From JAAOYC01 sp036481345 (GTDB lineage Archaea > Nanobdellota > Nanobdellia > Woesearchaeales > WJKL01): 18,650 nt of DNA. The DNA is taken from positions 1 through 18,650 of the forward strand of contig JAZGHU010000040.1 in the NCBI GenBank assembly GCA_036481345.1. The letters run 5' to 3'. Under the pieces are notes generated by a model. The model made no database searches, was not told the DNA's origin, and saw nothing but the letters and a program-made list of their open reading frames with translations. The position numbers and the translations under genes are program-made. Shown here one piece after another: positions 11,939 to 18,650 of this stretch (positions are counted from its first letter, which is position 1; every line of letters starts with the position of its first letter).

Positions 11939-12499
11939 ATGGCTTTACGTATTGAAGGAAAAAGATTGTATCTTAGAACTTTGGCTAAAAAGGATGCAAA
12001 AGATATAGCTAATTTAGTCAATGAAAAGCTTATTGGTAGGTGGACTTCTGTTCCGCATCCTTATAATCTTAAGATGGCTTATGATTTTATAAAAAAGACC
12101 CAGCAAGGGATCAGAAAAGGAACTGGCTATGAATTAGGGATGTTTCTGAAGGGAGAAGATAAATTTATTGGAATGTGCAGTTTAACTAGTGTTAAGAAGG
12201 ATATAAACCAAGCTGAAGCAGGATATTGGATCGGAAAGCCATATAGAAAAAAAGGATATACCTATGAAGCTACTAAATTGGTTGTTGATTATGGATTTAG
12301 GAAATTGAAATTATTTAGGATTGAGATATGTCATGCTCCTGGAAACAAAGGATCAGAAAGAATAATAAAAAAATTAGGATTTAAATTTGAAGGAATAGCA
12401 AGAAAAGCTCTTATCACTGGAATAGGTGAGAGAAAAGATAAAGTTTGGTATTCAATATTAAGAACTGAGTTTGATAAAGTTAGGAAAAAATGGCGTTGA
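11939..12499 (+). CDS. RimJ/RimL-like GNAT acetyltransferase
   Basis: A 186-residue protein with the RimJ/RimL (Acetyltransf_3) layout: RLYLRTLAKKDAKDI at the N-terminus, ELGMFLKGEDKFIGMCSL, AGYWIGKPYRKKGYTYEA (acetyl-CoA loop, here RKKGY-T-YEA in place of R-G-x-G-x-A), then FRIEICHAPGNKGSERIIKKLGFKFEG. Family members acetylate N-termini of ribosomal or other proteins, or small molecules; the target is unknown. The gene is divergent from the ArsR/Fe-S operon and overlaps the downstream cysteinyl-tRNA synthetase by 10 nt, so the pair is translated together. Start chosen from the TATA spacing; no strong ribosome binding site is seen. Confidence 0.88.
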   Translation: MALRIEGKRLYLRTLAKKDAKDIANLVNEKLIGRWTSVPHPYNLKMAYDFIKKTQQGIRKGTGYELGMFLKGEDKFIGMCSLTSVKKDINQAEAGYWIGKPYRKKGYTYEATKLVVDYGFRKLKLFRIEICHAPGNKGSERIIKKLGFKFEGIARKALITGIGERKDKVWYSILRTEFDKVRKKWR

Positions 12500-13881
12500 A
12501 ATTTTATAATACATTATCTCGTAAGATGGAAGAGTTTAAGCCTATTAAGAAAGGAGTGGTTGGTATGTATACCTGCGGGCCTACTGTTTATAATTATGTT
12601 CACATTGGAAATCTTAGGGCAATGCTTGTTTATGATTTAGTTAGAAGGTATCTTAAGTTTAAAGGGTATGATATAAATCATGTGATGAATATCACTGATA
12701 TTGATGATAAGACTATAAGAGATAGTCAAAGAGAAGGGAAATCTCTTAAGGAGTTTACTGAGTTTTATACTGAAGCATTTCTTTCAGACTTGAAGACATT
12801 GAATATTGAGATTCCTGAAATGTTACCAAAGGCAACTGAAGAGATCGAAGGGATGGTTGAATTGGTTAAGAAATTATTAGAGAAAGGAATTGCTTATAGG
12901 ACTGATGATGGAATTTATTTTTCTATCTCTAAGTTTAAAGATTATGGGAAACTAGCTAAATTAGATATGAAGAATTTAAAAGCAGGAGCTTCAGGAAGAG
13001 TTTCAGCTGATGAATATGATAAAGAGAATGCTCATGATTTTGTTCTTTGGAAATTTTATGATCCTGCTGATGGAGATGTATTTTGGGAGACTGATATTGG
13101 AAAAGGAAGACCTGGATGGCATATTGAATGTTCTGTTATGTCGTCAAAGTATCTAGGGCAGCCTTTTGATATCCATATGGGTGGAGTAGATCTGATCTTC
13201 CCGCACCATACTAATGAGATTGCTCAATCAGAAGCTGCTTATGATAAAAAATTCTGTAACTATTGGCTGCATAATGATCATTTATTAGTCAATGGAGAGA
13301 AGATGAGCAAAAGCTTGGGAAATTTCTATACTTTAAGAGATCTTTTGAAAAAGGGATATAATCCAATGGCAATAAGATATGAACTTCTTGCTACTCATTA
13401 TCGTTCTAAGATGGATTTCAGAGAAGAGAATCTTGGGAAGATCCCTGATACTTTGCAGAAATTTTATGATTTTCTTGATAAATTAGAAGAAGTTAGTGGA
13501 AAGGGTGTTTCTGAGGTCAATAATATGATTGATGTTGCTAAAGGAAATTTTGAGAAAGCAATGGATAATGATCTGAATGTTTCTGGAGGGCTTGCTGCAA
13601 TATTTGAATTTATGACTTCTGTAAATAAAGTTATGGATTCGCTTAATGCTGCAAATGCTAAGGCTATTATTAAATTGATGAAAGAGTTTGATTCTGTATT
13701 AGGAGTAATGGCGCATGAAAAAGTAGAGATTGATGATGAGATTGAAGCTCTTGTACAGGAAAGAGAGAAAGCTCGGACTAAAAAAGATTTTGAAAAAGCT
13801 GATTCTATAAGAGATAAATTAAAAGAAAAAGGAATAATCCTTGAAGATACTCCTCAAGGTGTTCGCTGGAAAAAAGCTTAA
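12490..13881 (+). CDS. cysS: Cysteinyl-tRNA synthetase
   Basis: A 463-residue class I synthetase, normal length. Seen: MYTCGPTVYNYVHIGN with zinc ligand Cys29 and the HIGH motif as HIGN (38-41); DRDID-like region as NITDIDDKTI; GRPGWHIECSVMSSKYLG with zinc ligand Cys214; FPHHTNEIAQSEA giving the remaining zinc His and Glu; KMSKS exact at 271-275 (GEKMSKSLGN); and a C-terminal DALR-like helical domain with REKARTKKDFEKADSIRDKL. Known role: charges tRNA-Cys with cysteine in the cytoplasm, using zinc to recognise the thiol. The gene is coupled to the acetyltransferase upstream. Its stop codon overlaps the convergent small gene's stop (TTAA at 13878-13881). It lies near the Fe-S operon; both draw on cysteine, though no shared regulation is visible. 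Confidence 0.97.
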   Translation: MALKFYNTLSRKMEEFKPIKKGVVGMYTCGPTVYNYVHIGNLRAMLVYDLVRRYLKFKGYDINHVMNITDIDDKTIRDSQREGKSLKEFTEFYTEAFLSDLKTLNIEIPEMLPKATEEIEGMVELVKKLLEKGIAYRTDDGIYFSISKFKDYGKLAKLDMKNLKAGASGRVSADEYDKENAHDFVLWKFYDPADGDVFWETDIGKGRPGWHIECSVMSSKYLGQPFDIHMGGVDLIFPHHTNEIAQSEAAYDKKFCNYWLHNDHLLVNGEKMSKSLGNFYTLRDLLKKGYNPMAIRYELLATHYRSKMDFREENLGKIPDTLQKFYDFLDKLEEVSGKGVSEVNNMIDVAKGNFEKAMDNDLNVSGGLAAIFEFMTSVNKVMDSLNAANAKAIIKLMKEFDSVLGVMAHEKVEIDDEIEALVQEREKARTKKDFEKADSIRDKLKEKGIILEDTPQGVRWKKA

Positions 13882-14282
13882 TATGTTTTTTGGCCAGCGT
13901 ATTCAGTTATAACTCCTGCTTCTACTGGTGCAGTTCTGCTAGCAAAGTGTTCATCATGATGGTCTTCTACTGTTCTGTAATCTTCATCTTCTTGATGTTC
14001 GCTTGGATATGCTTTTTGACCTAGAACAAATGTAGCATTTAGTTTGAAATCTTCTAGAACAGGTATAGTTTTATGATCTATTGTCTCATTGTGTGTGTTT
14101 AGTTCTTCCAAATCAACAAGATCTGTTAAATCTTTTGCTGATGTTGGCAATACTCTAGCTTCTTCCCATGATTTGTATACTGCATTGCTAACTAAATATA
14201 TCTGATTTTGTTCTTGTGAAAAGTGGAATACAATAAACATTTCTTCGAATGGTTTTAGGTATTTTTCTGTTGGTTTTTTCAT
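13878..14282 (-). CDS. Small hypothetical protein
   Basis: A 134-residue protein from ATG 14282, not recognised. The N-terminal half looks like a compact mixed alpha/beta domain (EEMFIVFHFSQEQNQIYLVSNAVYKSWEEARVLP); the C-terminal half is acidic and His-rich (EHQEDEDYRTVEDHHDEHF), which may be disordered or bind metal. The in-frame TTG at 14291 is rejected as start because it lies only one base from the GGAGG ribosome binding site (minus strand, 14297-14293); the ATG is 10 nt away. It converges on cysS with overlapping stop codons and has its own promoter, so it is probably a single-gene unit. Confidence 0.7.
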   Translation of the reverse strand: MKKPTEKYLKPFEEMFIVFHFSQEQNQIYLVSNAVYKSWEEARVLPTSAKDLTDLVDLEELNTHNETIDHKTIPVLEDFKLNATFVLGQKAYPSEHQEDEDYRTVEDHHDEHFASRTAPVEAGVITEYAGQKTY

Positions 14283-14300
14283 AATAATCAATCCTCCATA

Positions 14301-14335
14301 AGTATATAATGTATATACCTCTGCTTTTAAAAAGG
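14301..14335 (-). promoter_or_regulatory. TATA-like cluster upstream of the small hypothetical gene
   Basis: Read on the minus strand: CCTTTTTAAAAGC (14335-14323), then GTATATAC (14318-14311) and ATTATATA (14310-14303). Only the most distant would leave the GGAGG site within the transcript; the nearer ones would give a leaderless message, so the active box is uncertain. Confidence 0.45.
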
Positions 14336-14343
14336 TTGTGTTT

Positions 14344-16770
14344 TTACGCTAGAATTCCGATTTTTGTGTCTTCAGTGACTTCTGCTGTTGCTTCGCCTTT
14401 GAACTGGATTGATTCTGCTTTTGTTGTTGATTGAATATCATCTAAGAAAGGTTTTAGAGCAGCTTCGTGTTTTGTCTTTATTGTCAATTGGCTTATCTCT
14501 TTTCCTAAACTGATATTTTTTTCTTGTTTTATCCTTCTTACTTCTGCAATTATATCTACTGCTAAAGTTCCTGCTGCTTCTAGTTTGTTGTCTACTTTAA
14601 TTTCTTTTGGCCATTCTGTTATGTGAATAGATTTAGCAGATTCTTTTTTATTGAAAAATAAATGGAAGATCTCTTCTGTGAAATATGGAGTTATTGGTGC
14701 CATGAGTTTTAAACAAGTTAGGATTCCAGTGTATAAAGTGTATTGCGCAGAGGTTCTTGCTGCTTTTCCACGCTTGTCTGGATTGTATAATCTGTCTTTT
14801 GCGATCTCTAGATAGTTGTCGCAAAGAATCTGCCAGAAGAATTTTTCTGTGGAGGCTTTTGATTTTGAAAATTCATATTTATTGAATGATTCTGTTGAGC
14901 TTTTTATCAGTTTGTTTAGTTTTATCAAGAACCATTTGTCAAAAGCTTCTGTTGCTTTGCCATCTTTGTAATCTTCTAAATGCATAATTCCGAATTTAGC
15001 TGCGTTCCAGAATTTTGTTATGAATTTTTGTCCTGCAACTAATTCTTTTTCTGGGAAAGGAAGATCATCTCCTAATTTTGAATTAGCAGCCATGAATCTT
15101 AATGCATCTGCTGAGTATTTATCAATCATAACTTGAGGTTCTATTACATTTCCTTTGGATTTTGACATCTTCTTTCCTTTTGGATCTAACATCCATCCAT
15201 TGATAAAGCAGTCATTCCAAGGATTCATATTGTAGTGGAGTTGTGATTTTACAACTGTATTGAAAAGCCAGAAAGAAATGATATCATGACCTTGAGGCCT
15301 TAAATCCATTGGGGTGTTTTTTAATTTTTTATAAACAGGAGTGTCTTTGAATAATTCTATAACTATTGTTGGAGTTAAAGAGGATGTTGCCCATGTGTTT
15401 ATGATGTCATTTTCTGGAATGATATTTTTAGATTTACATTTTGGACATTCGTTTGTTGGAGGTTTGTCTTCAGTAGGGTCTACTGGAAGATCTTGTTCTT
15501 TTGCTAGGATGATTTCATCACAATCTCCACAATACCAAACTGGGAATGGAACTCCATATGGAATTTGTCTTGAGATACACCAATCCCACTTAAGGCCCTT
15601 GGCCCAATTATCAAAACGGTTTTTCATATGCTTTGGGAACCAATTTAATTCTTTTCCCCATTTAAGAATATCCTGCTTTAGATCAAGATATTTGATAAAC
15701 CATTGTTTTGTTGCAACGTATTCAATTTCAGTACCACATCTTTCATGAACATTTACACTATGTTGAAGATTTTCAGTCTTAACCAAAGACCCATCAGCTT
15801 CTAAATCTTCAAGTATAGCTTTTCTTGCTTTCTTACTGTTCATATCTTTATATTTACCAGCTTTTTCATTATATACTCCTTCTACACCCATAATATGTAT
15901 TGGCCGGGCTTTTGGATGTCTAGTTAACCATTCAATACAGTCAGTTCCACCATAACTGCAATAATATACTACTCCTGAACCATATTCAGGATCTGTTTCA
16001 GAATCTCCAGATAAAATAACATCTCTATTAATTAATGGAAGTCTTACTTTTTTGCCAATTAGATGTTTGTATCTTTTATCATCTGGATGCACACTAATAC
16101 CCATGCAGGCTGGGAGCAATTCTGGTCTTGTTGTTGCGAAAATGAGTTCATCGCCAGTTTCAACTTTTACTTTTATATAGACTAATTGTGAATCTAACTC
16201 TGCATCTTCCATCTCTACTTGAGAAATTGCAGTTTTACATTTAGGACAGATCATCATAGGGGCTTCAATTCGATATTCTCTTCCTATATTGTATAAATCT
16301 ATGAAAGATTTTTGACTGATCTTTTGACAATGTTCATTAATTGTTGTGTAGTTTACGTTGAAGTCACAACTAATCCCTAATCTTTTCCAATCATTAGTGT
16401 ATTTTGGTCTAAGTTCTTTTTCTAATGTTGTTAATACTAATTTTCTGAATTCTTTTCTTGATAAGTCTGATGCTCTAACATGTTTTTCTTTTTCAATTAA
16501 AAGTTTAGTTGGCAAACCATTATCATCTGTTCCAAAAGGCTGAAGGACGTTATAATTATTCATCCTTTTGAATCTTGCAATGAAATCTTGTTGGCTGTTA
16601 CCAAAAGCATGACCCATATGCATCTTTCCACTAACTGTTGGCGGTGGAGTGTCTATGCTGAAGATAGGAAGTTTTGATTTTGTGTCGAAAGTGTAAATTC
16701 CTTCTTTTTCCCAATACTTTTGCCACTTTGGCTCAACTTCTTTTGGGTTATAGTGTTTTGGTAAGTTCAT
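14344..16770 (-). CDS. valS: Valyl-tRNA synthetase, archaeal type
   Basis: An 808-residue class I synthetase. The N-terminus MNLPKHYNPKEVEPKWQKYW and PPPTVSGKMHMGHAFGN carry the HIGH motif as HMGH (51-54). The CP1 editing domain shows ATTRPELLPACMG, VHPDDKRYKHLIGK and YGSGVVYYCSYGG, the archaeal form rather than the bacterial VTPAHDPNDFE form. Further landmarks are WDWCISRQIPYGVPFPVWYC, a Cys4 zinc knuckle (CGDC and CPKC), NTWATSSLTP (Asn where many ValRS have Asp), and exact KMSKS at 534-538. The C-terminal helical anticodon-binding domain is present; the bacterial coiled-coil tail is absent. Known role: charges tRNA-Val and clears mischarged Thr. The gene starts about 27 bp from a TATA box, so it is probably leaderless. 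Confidence 0.97.
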   Translation of the reverse strand: MNLPKHYNPKEVEPKWQKYWEKEGIYTFDTKSKLPIFSIDTPPPTVSGKMHMGHAFGNSQQDFIARFKRMNNYNVLQPFGTDDNGLPTKLLIEKEKHVRASDLSRKEFRKLVLTTLEKELRPKYTNDWKRLGISCDFNVNYTTINEHCQKISQKSFIDLYNIGREYRIEAPMMICPKCKTAISQVEMEDAELDSQLVYIKVKVETGDELIFATTRPELLPACMGISVHPDDKRYKHLIGKKVRLPLINRDVILSGDSETDPEYGSGVVYYCSYGGTDCIEWLTRHPKARPIHIMGVEGVYNEKAGKYKDMNSKKARKAILEDLEADGSLVKTENLQHSVNVHERCGTEIEYVATKQWFIKYLDLKQDILKWGKELNWFPKHMKNRFDNWAKGLKWDWCISRQIPYGVPFPVWYCGDCDEIILAKEQDLPVDPTEDKPPTNECPKCKSKNIIPENDIINTWATSSLTPTIVIELFKDTPVYKKLKNTPMDLRPQGHDIISFWLFNTVVKSQLHYNMNPWNDCFINGWMLDPKGKKMSKSKGNVIEPQVMIDKYSADALRFMAANSKLGDDLPFPEKELVAGQKFITKFWNAAKFGIMHLEDYKDGKATEAFDKWFLIKLNKLIKSSTESFNKYEFSKSKASTEKFFWQILCDNYLEIAKDRLYNPDKRGKAARTSAQYTLYTGILTCLKLMAPITPYFTEEIFHLFFNKKESAKSIHITEWPKEIKVDNKLEAAGTLAVDIIAEVRRIKQEKNISLGKEISQLTIKTKHEAALKPFLDDIQSTTKAESIQFKGEATAEVTEDTKIGILA

Positions 16771-16793
16771 AAAGAATTGATTGATTGAGGAGG

Positions 16794-16801
16794 TTTATAA
16801 A
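16794..16801 (-). promoter_or_regulatory. TATA box of valS
   Basis: TTTATAAA (self-complementary) centred about 27 bp before the valS ATG on the minus strand; implies a leaderless transcript. The short spacer contains ATTG/CAAT repeats (16776-16788). Confidence 0.68.
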
Positions 16802-16848
16802 GATTTTGATAAAAAGAAGCAGGAAATGTTTGAAGGTTAAGGAAAAGG

Positions 16849-16856
16849 TTTATAAA
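16849..16856 (+). promoter_or_regulatory. TATA box of the 255-residue protein gene
   Basis: TTTATAAA preceded by a purine-rich BRE-like stretch (GGAAAAGG). The predicted start near 16878 leaves a leader of about 20 nt with AGGTAG at 16888-16893 before ATG 16899. Confidence 0.65.
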
Positions 16857-16866
16857 ATAAGTTCTA

Positions 16867-16884
16867 ATTCATTCATTCATTCAT
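16867..16884 (+). repeat. ATTC tetranucleotide tandem repeat in a promoter
   Basis: Four full ATTC units plus AT, located from about 10 bp after the TATA box to just past the predicted transcription start. Confidence 0.85.
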
Positions 16885-16898
16885 AATAGGTAGAAATT

Positions 16899-17666
16899 AT
16901 GTCACCAGCTAAAAAATTTGAGGATAATATTGAAAATTTAAATAAATTGATTGAAAAACAATTAGCCACTACTGTGCAAGAAAACCGATTAAAATCCAAG
17001 TTTGTAGATATGTTGAAGAACAGGTACCGGGGTCAAAAAATAATAGGGCTTTTTTACAAATTTGATGCAGGATTTACTACCAAGGATGGAACGATTAGCA
17101 CATCTGGGCTTATGAATTTGATAACAGATGGATTAGTACGTTCTGGAATGGTTGTTATAAATGAAGATTACATCCATGAAAAATGTGGAAATCTTGTATG
17201 TAAGGAAATGGCAATAATTAGTAAAATAAAGGAAGAAATGGAGGTTAATTCTGATAAAACTTTCCTTTCAGATTTTTCTGAATTCCTTGCTTCAATAATC
17301 CCCAATGCTATCTTTTTCCTTATCAATGCGGATACATGTTCAATTGATGAAGCAAAAGCATTTCATAAAAATACTTTATTTTTAGATAAATTTAGTCTAG
17401 CTTTTATGCTAACAGAAAAAATGCCAGAAAAGTTTTGTGAATATTGTATTGAACGGGAAACACATGATGGTAAAACTTATCATGTATGCATTTCAAATAA
17501 TTTTAGAGAAGATTGCAAGTCCCAAGAAGAATTATGTTTTTTAACAAAAGAAAAAAAATTAAGTGCTAGCCATATAGAACACCATATTAACTCTACTTAT
17601 TCAAGAATTGTTATTGTAGACTTCCATAAAGATTTAGATAAACTAATACTAGAGATGATATTATGA
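16899..17666 (+). CDS. Hypothetical protein, Cys-containing, family not recognised
   Basis: A 255-residue soluble protein. The N-terminal ~45 residues are helical and charged (FEDNIENLNKLIEKQL); a middle alpha/beta region follows (KIIGLFYKFDAGFTTKDG; FLASIIPNAIFFLINADTCS). A Cys/His cluster at 180-213 (CEYC, YHVC195-197, DC206, LC213) could hold a metal. The last 35 residues look like a beta-alpha end (SRIVIVDFHKDLDKLILEMIL). No motif names it. The start is supported by AGGTAG 5 nt before ATG. A hairpin GGG-AAAA/TTTT-CCC with Ts follows the stop. It lies between valS and a winged-helix regulator next to a nuclease-domain gene, so it may belong to the accessory region at the right end; whether the three work together is unknown. 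Confidence 0.7.
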   Translation: MSPAKKFEDNIENLNKLIEKQLATTVQENRLKSKFVDMLKNRYRGQKIIGLFYKFDAGFTTKDGTISTSGLMNLITDGLVRSGMVVINEDYIHEKCGNLVCKEMAIISKIKEEMEVNSDKTFLSDFSEFLASIIPNAIFFLINADTCSIDEAKAFHKNTLFLDKFSLAFMLTEKMPEKFCEYCIERETHDGKTYHVCISNNFREDCKSQEELCFLTKEKKLSASHIEHHINSTYSRIVIVDFHKDLDKLILEMIL

Positions 17667-17667
17667 T

Positions 17668-17690
17668 GGGTAAAAAATATTTTCCCCTTT
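17668..17690 (+). terminator. Possible hairpin terminator
   Basis: GGG (17668-17670) and AAAA (17672-17675) pair with TTTT (17680-17683) and CCC (17684-17686), bulged T, loop AATA, followed by CTTT. Weak T-run, so moderate support. Confidence 0.45.
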
Positions 17691-17697
17691 CGAAAAA

Positions 17698-17742
17698 TAT
17701 ATATAAGATTTTTCCTATACATAATAAAAAAAGGTGTTTAAT
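17698..17742 (+). promoter_or_regulatory. Promoter and leader of the winged-helix gene
   Basis: TATA box TATATATAA at 17698-17706, predicted start near 17728, then the ribosome binding site AAGGTG (17731-17736) and TTTAAT before ATG 17743. The AGGTGTTTA arrangement matches the leaders at 4887 and 6004. Confidence 0.68.
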
Positions 17743-18093
17743 ATGAAAAAAAAGCAAATTTCTAAGATTATTATAGAAGATATTGAAAAAGTAGTTGCAT
17801 TAAGTAATAAAATTAGGTTAAAAATAGTTCTTGCAATTTTTAATACAGAAGTTTTGGGTATTGGAAATTCTTTAAAAAAAAATGAAATAAATAAATTGAT
17901 TAAAATAGAAAGACATGCTTTAAAATATCATTTAGATATTCTAAAAGATACAGGCATGATTAAGAAAAGGAAATATAAAGATGGATTCTATTTTCAAACA
18001 ACACCTAGATGTATCGAAACATTAAAGATGTTAGGGATAAATAACCAAGGAGTCAAACATTTATCTAAAGAACTAAAATTAAATATAAAATAA
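17743..18093 (+). CDS. ArsR-like winged-helix DNA-binding regulator
   Basis: A 116-residue protein from ATG 17743. KVVALSNKIRLKIVLAIF is the first helix pair of an ArsR-like domain; LKKNEINKLIKIERHALKYHLDILKDTGMIKKRKY is the helix-turn-helix, and KDGFYFQTT is the wing. It has only one Cys (Cys90), so no metal site is suggested; a DNA-binding repressor responding to protein or ligand is likelier. The GTG at 17734 is rejected as start because it is part of the AAGGTG ribosome binding site. It sits 93 bp before a nuclease-domain gene and after an unknown protein, each with its own promoter-like element, and may control one of them or itself. Confidence 0.8.
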   Translation: MKKKQISKIIIEDIEKVVALSNKIRLKIVLAIFNTEVLGIGNSLKKNEINKLIKIERHALKYHLDILKDTGMIKKRKYKDGFYFQTTPRCIETLKMLGINNQGVKHLSKELKLNIK

Positions 18094-18150
18094 TTTTTAT
18101 TTCTCTACTTTAGTTTTTCCACTGGTCACTGGACATTGCTCCATAAATTA

Positions 18151-18182
18151 TTTAAATTGTCGCTGTTTATTAAAATAGGGGG
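18151..18182 (+). promoter_or_regulatory. Promoter-like element before the nuclease-domain gene
   Basis: TTTAAATT at 18151-18158 and a G-run ribosome binding site AGGGGG (18177-18182), 4 nt before ATG 18187. Upstream, CACTGG occurs twice in direct order (18120-18132), a possible regulator site. Confidence 0.45.
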
Positions 18183-18186
18183 AAAT

Positions 18187-18650
18187 ATGGTTCAAAACAG
18201 TAAATCTCCAGAAGAATGGAAAAGGATTATTGCAAAGCTTAGTGACAAAAAGTTTGAAGAACTATGCTATTACCTAGTTAAATCTATGCCTGGATTTGTG
18301 AATGTCCATTTGCGGGATGGGGGTGCTGATGGGCATAGAGATATAGATGCGGAATTAAAAATAAATGCTCCAGACGGTTTAACAGAATTAACAGAAAAGT
18401 GGAGATTTGAATGTAAAAAATTATCTAAAGGAGTTGCTTTCGATGATGTTTCTGGAAAAATAACAGCAGCTGATTTAAATAAAATTGATAAATTTATAAT
18501 TATGTCAAATATGCACTTAACACCACCTTGTCAAGATGAAATTGATAAAATAAAAGATAATATTAATATAAAAATATTAGATTGGACAGGACTTCATTTT
18601 CAAGATATCTTATTCCAACACCCCAATACTTTCAGTGATTTTTTCTCAGA
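18187..18650 (+). CDS. Mrr-like PD-(D/E)XK nuclease-domain protein, 3'-truncated by window
   Basis: 154 residues are visible and the frame is open to the window end. The N-terminus SPEEWKRIIAKLSDKKFEELCYYLV is the helix that begins Mrr/REase-like domains; the active-site pattern follows as RDGGADGHRDID (Asp52/Asp54) and WRFECKKLSKG (Glu75-Cys-Lys77), i.e. D...E-x-K. After it come a Rossmann-like strand (DKFIIMSN) and a WTGLHFQDILFQHP segment, which in related proteins ends the nuclease domain before an ATPase or sensor module (my recollection, to be tested). Known role of such domains: DNA cleavage in restriction or STAND/AAA-linked phage defence. The downstream part, which decides the system, lies outside the window. 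Confidence 0.78.
   Translation, partial: MVQNSKSPEEWKRIIAKLSDKKFEELCYYLVKSMPGFVNVHLRDGGADGHRDIDAELKINAPDGLTELTEKWRFECKKLSKGVAFDDVSGKITAADLNKIDKFIIMSNMHLTPPCQDEIDKIKDNINIKILDWTGLHFQDILFQHPNTFSDFFS

Noticed and set aside
15341..15748. 135-codon plus-strand open frame within valS
   Set aside because: Antisense to the catalytic core of valyl-tRNA synthetase; no start signals.
17734..17745. GTG 17734 as start of the winged-helix regulator
   Set aside because: The GTG is part of the AAGGTG ribosome binding site; ATG 17743 has correct spacing.

Overview
The window is AT-rich and reads as a genome segment of an archaeon, most likely a small-genome DPANN-type lineage (Woesearchaeota/Pacearchaeota-like; this is inference). 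Seen directly: archaeal TATA boxes about 26 bp from likely transcript starts, several apparently leaderless genes, an archaeal fibrillarin, an archaeal-type valyl-tRNA synthetase, and two secreted proteins ending in a PEF-type sorting tail (Pro-Glu-Phe, hydrophobic segment, Lys/Arg end). Genes are tightly packed, with many ATGA or TAATG-like junctions.

Left part (1-4284, + strand): a coupled operon of two stand-alone PEP-utilising 'mobile' phosphohistidine proteins (the first cut by the window edge), a HAD-family hydrolase, a Nudix hydrolase, fibrillarin and a small charged protein. The gap 4285-4505 folds on paper into a multi-branched RNA with a TATA-like element before it and a T-run after it. 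It precedes a small 8-Cys zinc-ribbon protein whose stop codon lies inside an intrinsic-type terminator.

Surface-protein block (4831-7987, + strand): two transcription units with near-identical promoters and leaders. They carry a secreted beta-rich protein, a secreted Cys-rich PEF-tail protein, and a MopE-like protein of about 656 residues with seven metal-binding cores built from near-identical DNA repeats. An unrecognised 301-residue acidic protein follows (8046-8951).

Fe-S block (11803 down to 8935, - strand): a six-gene overlapping operon: Cys-rich ArsR-type regulator, GNAT acetyltransferase, 7-Cys mini-protein, cysteine desulfurase, cupin, IscU-type scaffold. A perfect 22-bp palindrome lies between the TATA box and start of the regulator and contains its start codon. 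This suggests an autoregulated, metal- or cluster-sensing Fe-S assembly operon run by an ArsR-type repressor rather than by IscR/SufR. A second set of inverted repeats sits between this promoter and the divergent one.

Translation block (11939-16770): RimJ/RimL-like acetyltransferase coupled to cysteinyl-tRNA synthetase (+), then a small unknown protein and valyl-tRNA synthetase (-).

Right end (16899-18650, + strand): an unrecognised 255-residue Cys-containing protein whose promoter carries an ATTC tetranucleotide repeat, a winged-helix regulator, and the first 154 residues of a Mrr-like PD-(D/E)XK nuclease-domain protein cut by the window edge. This end looks like accessory, possibly defence-related, DNA.
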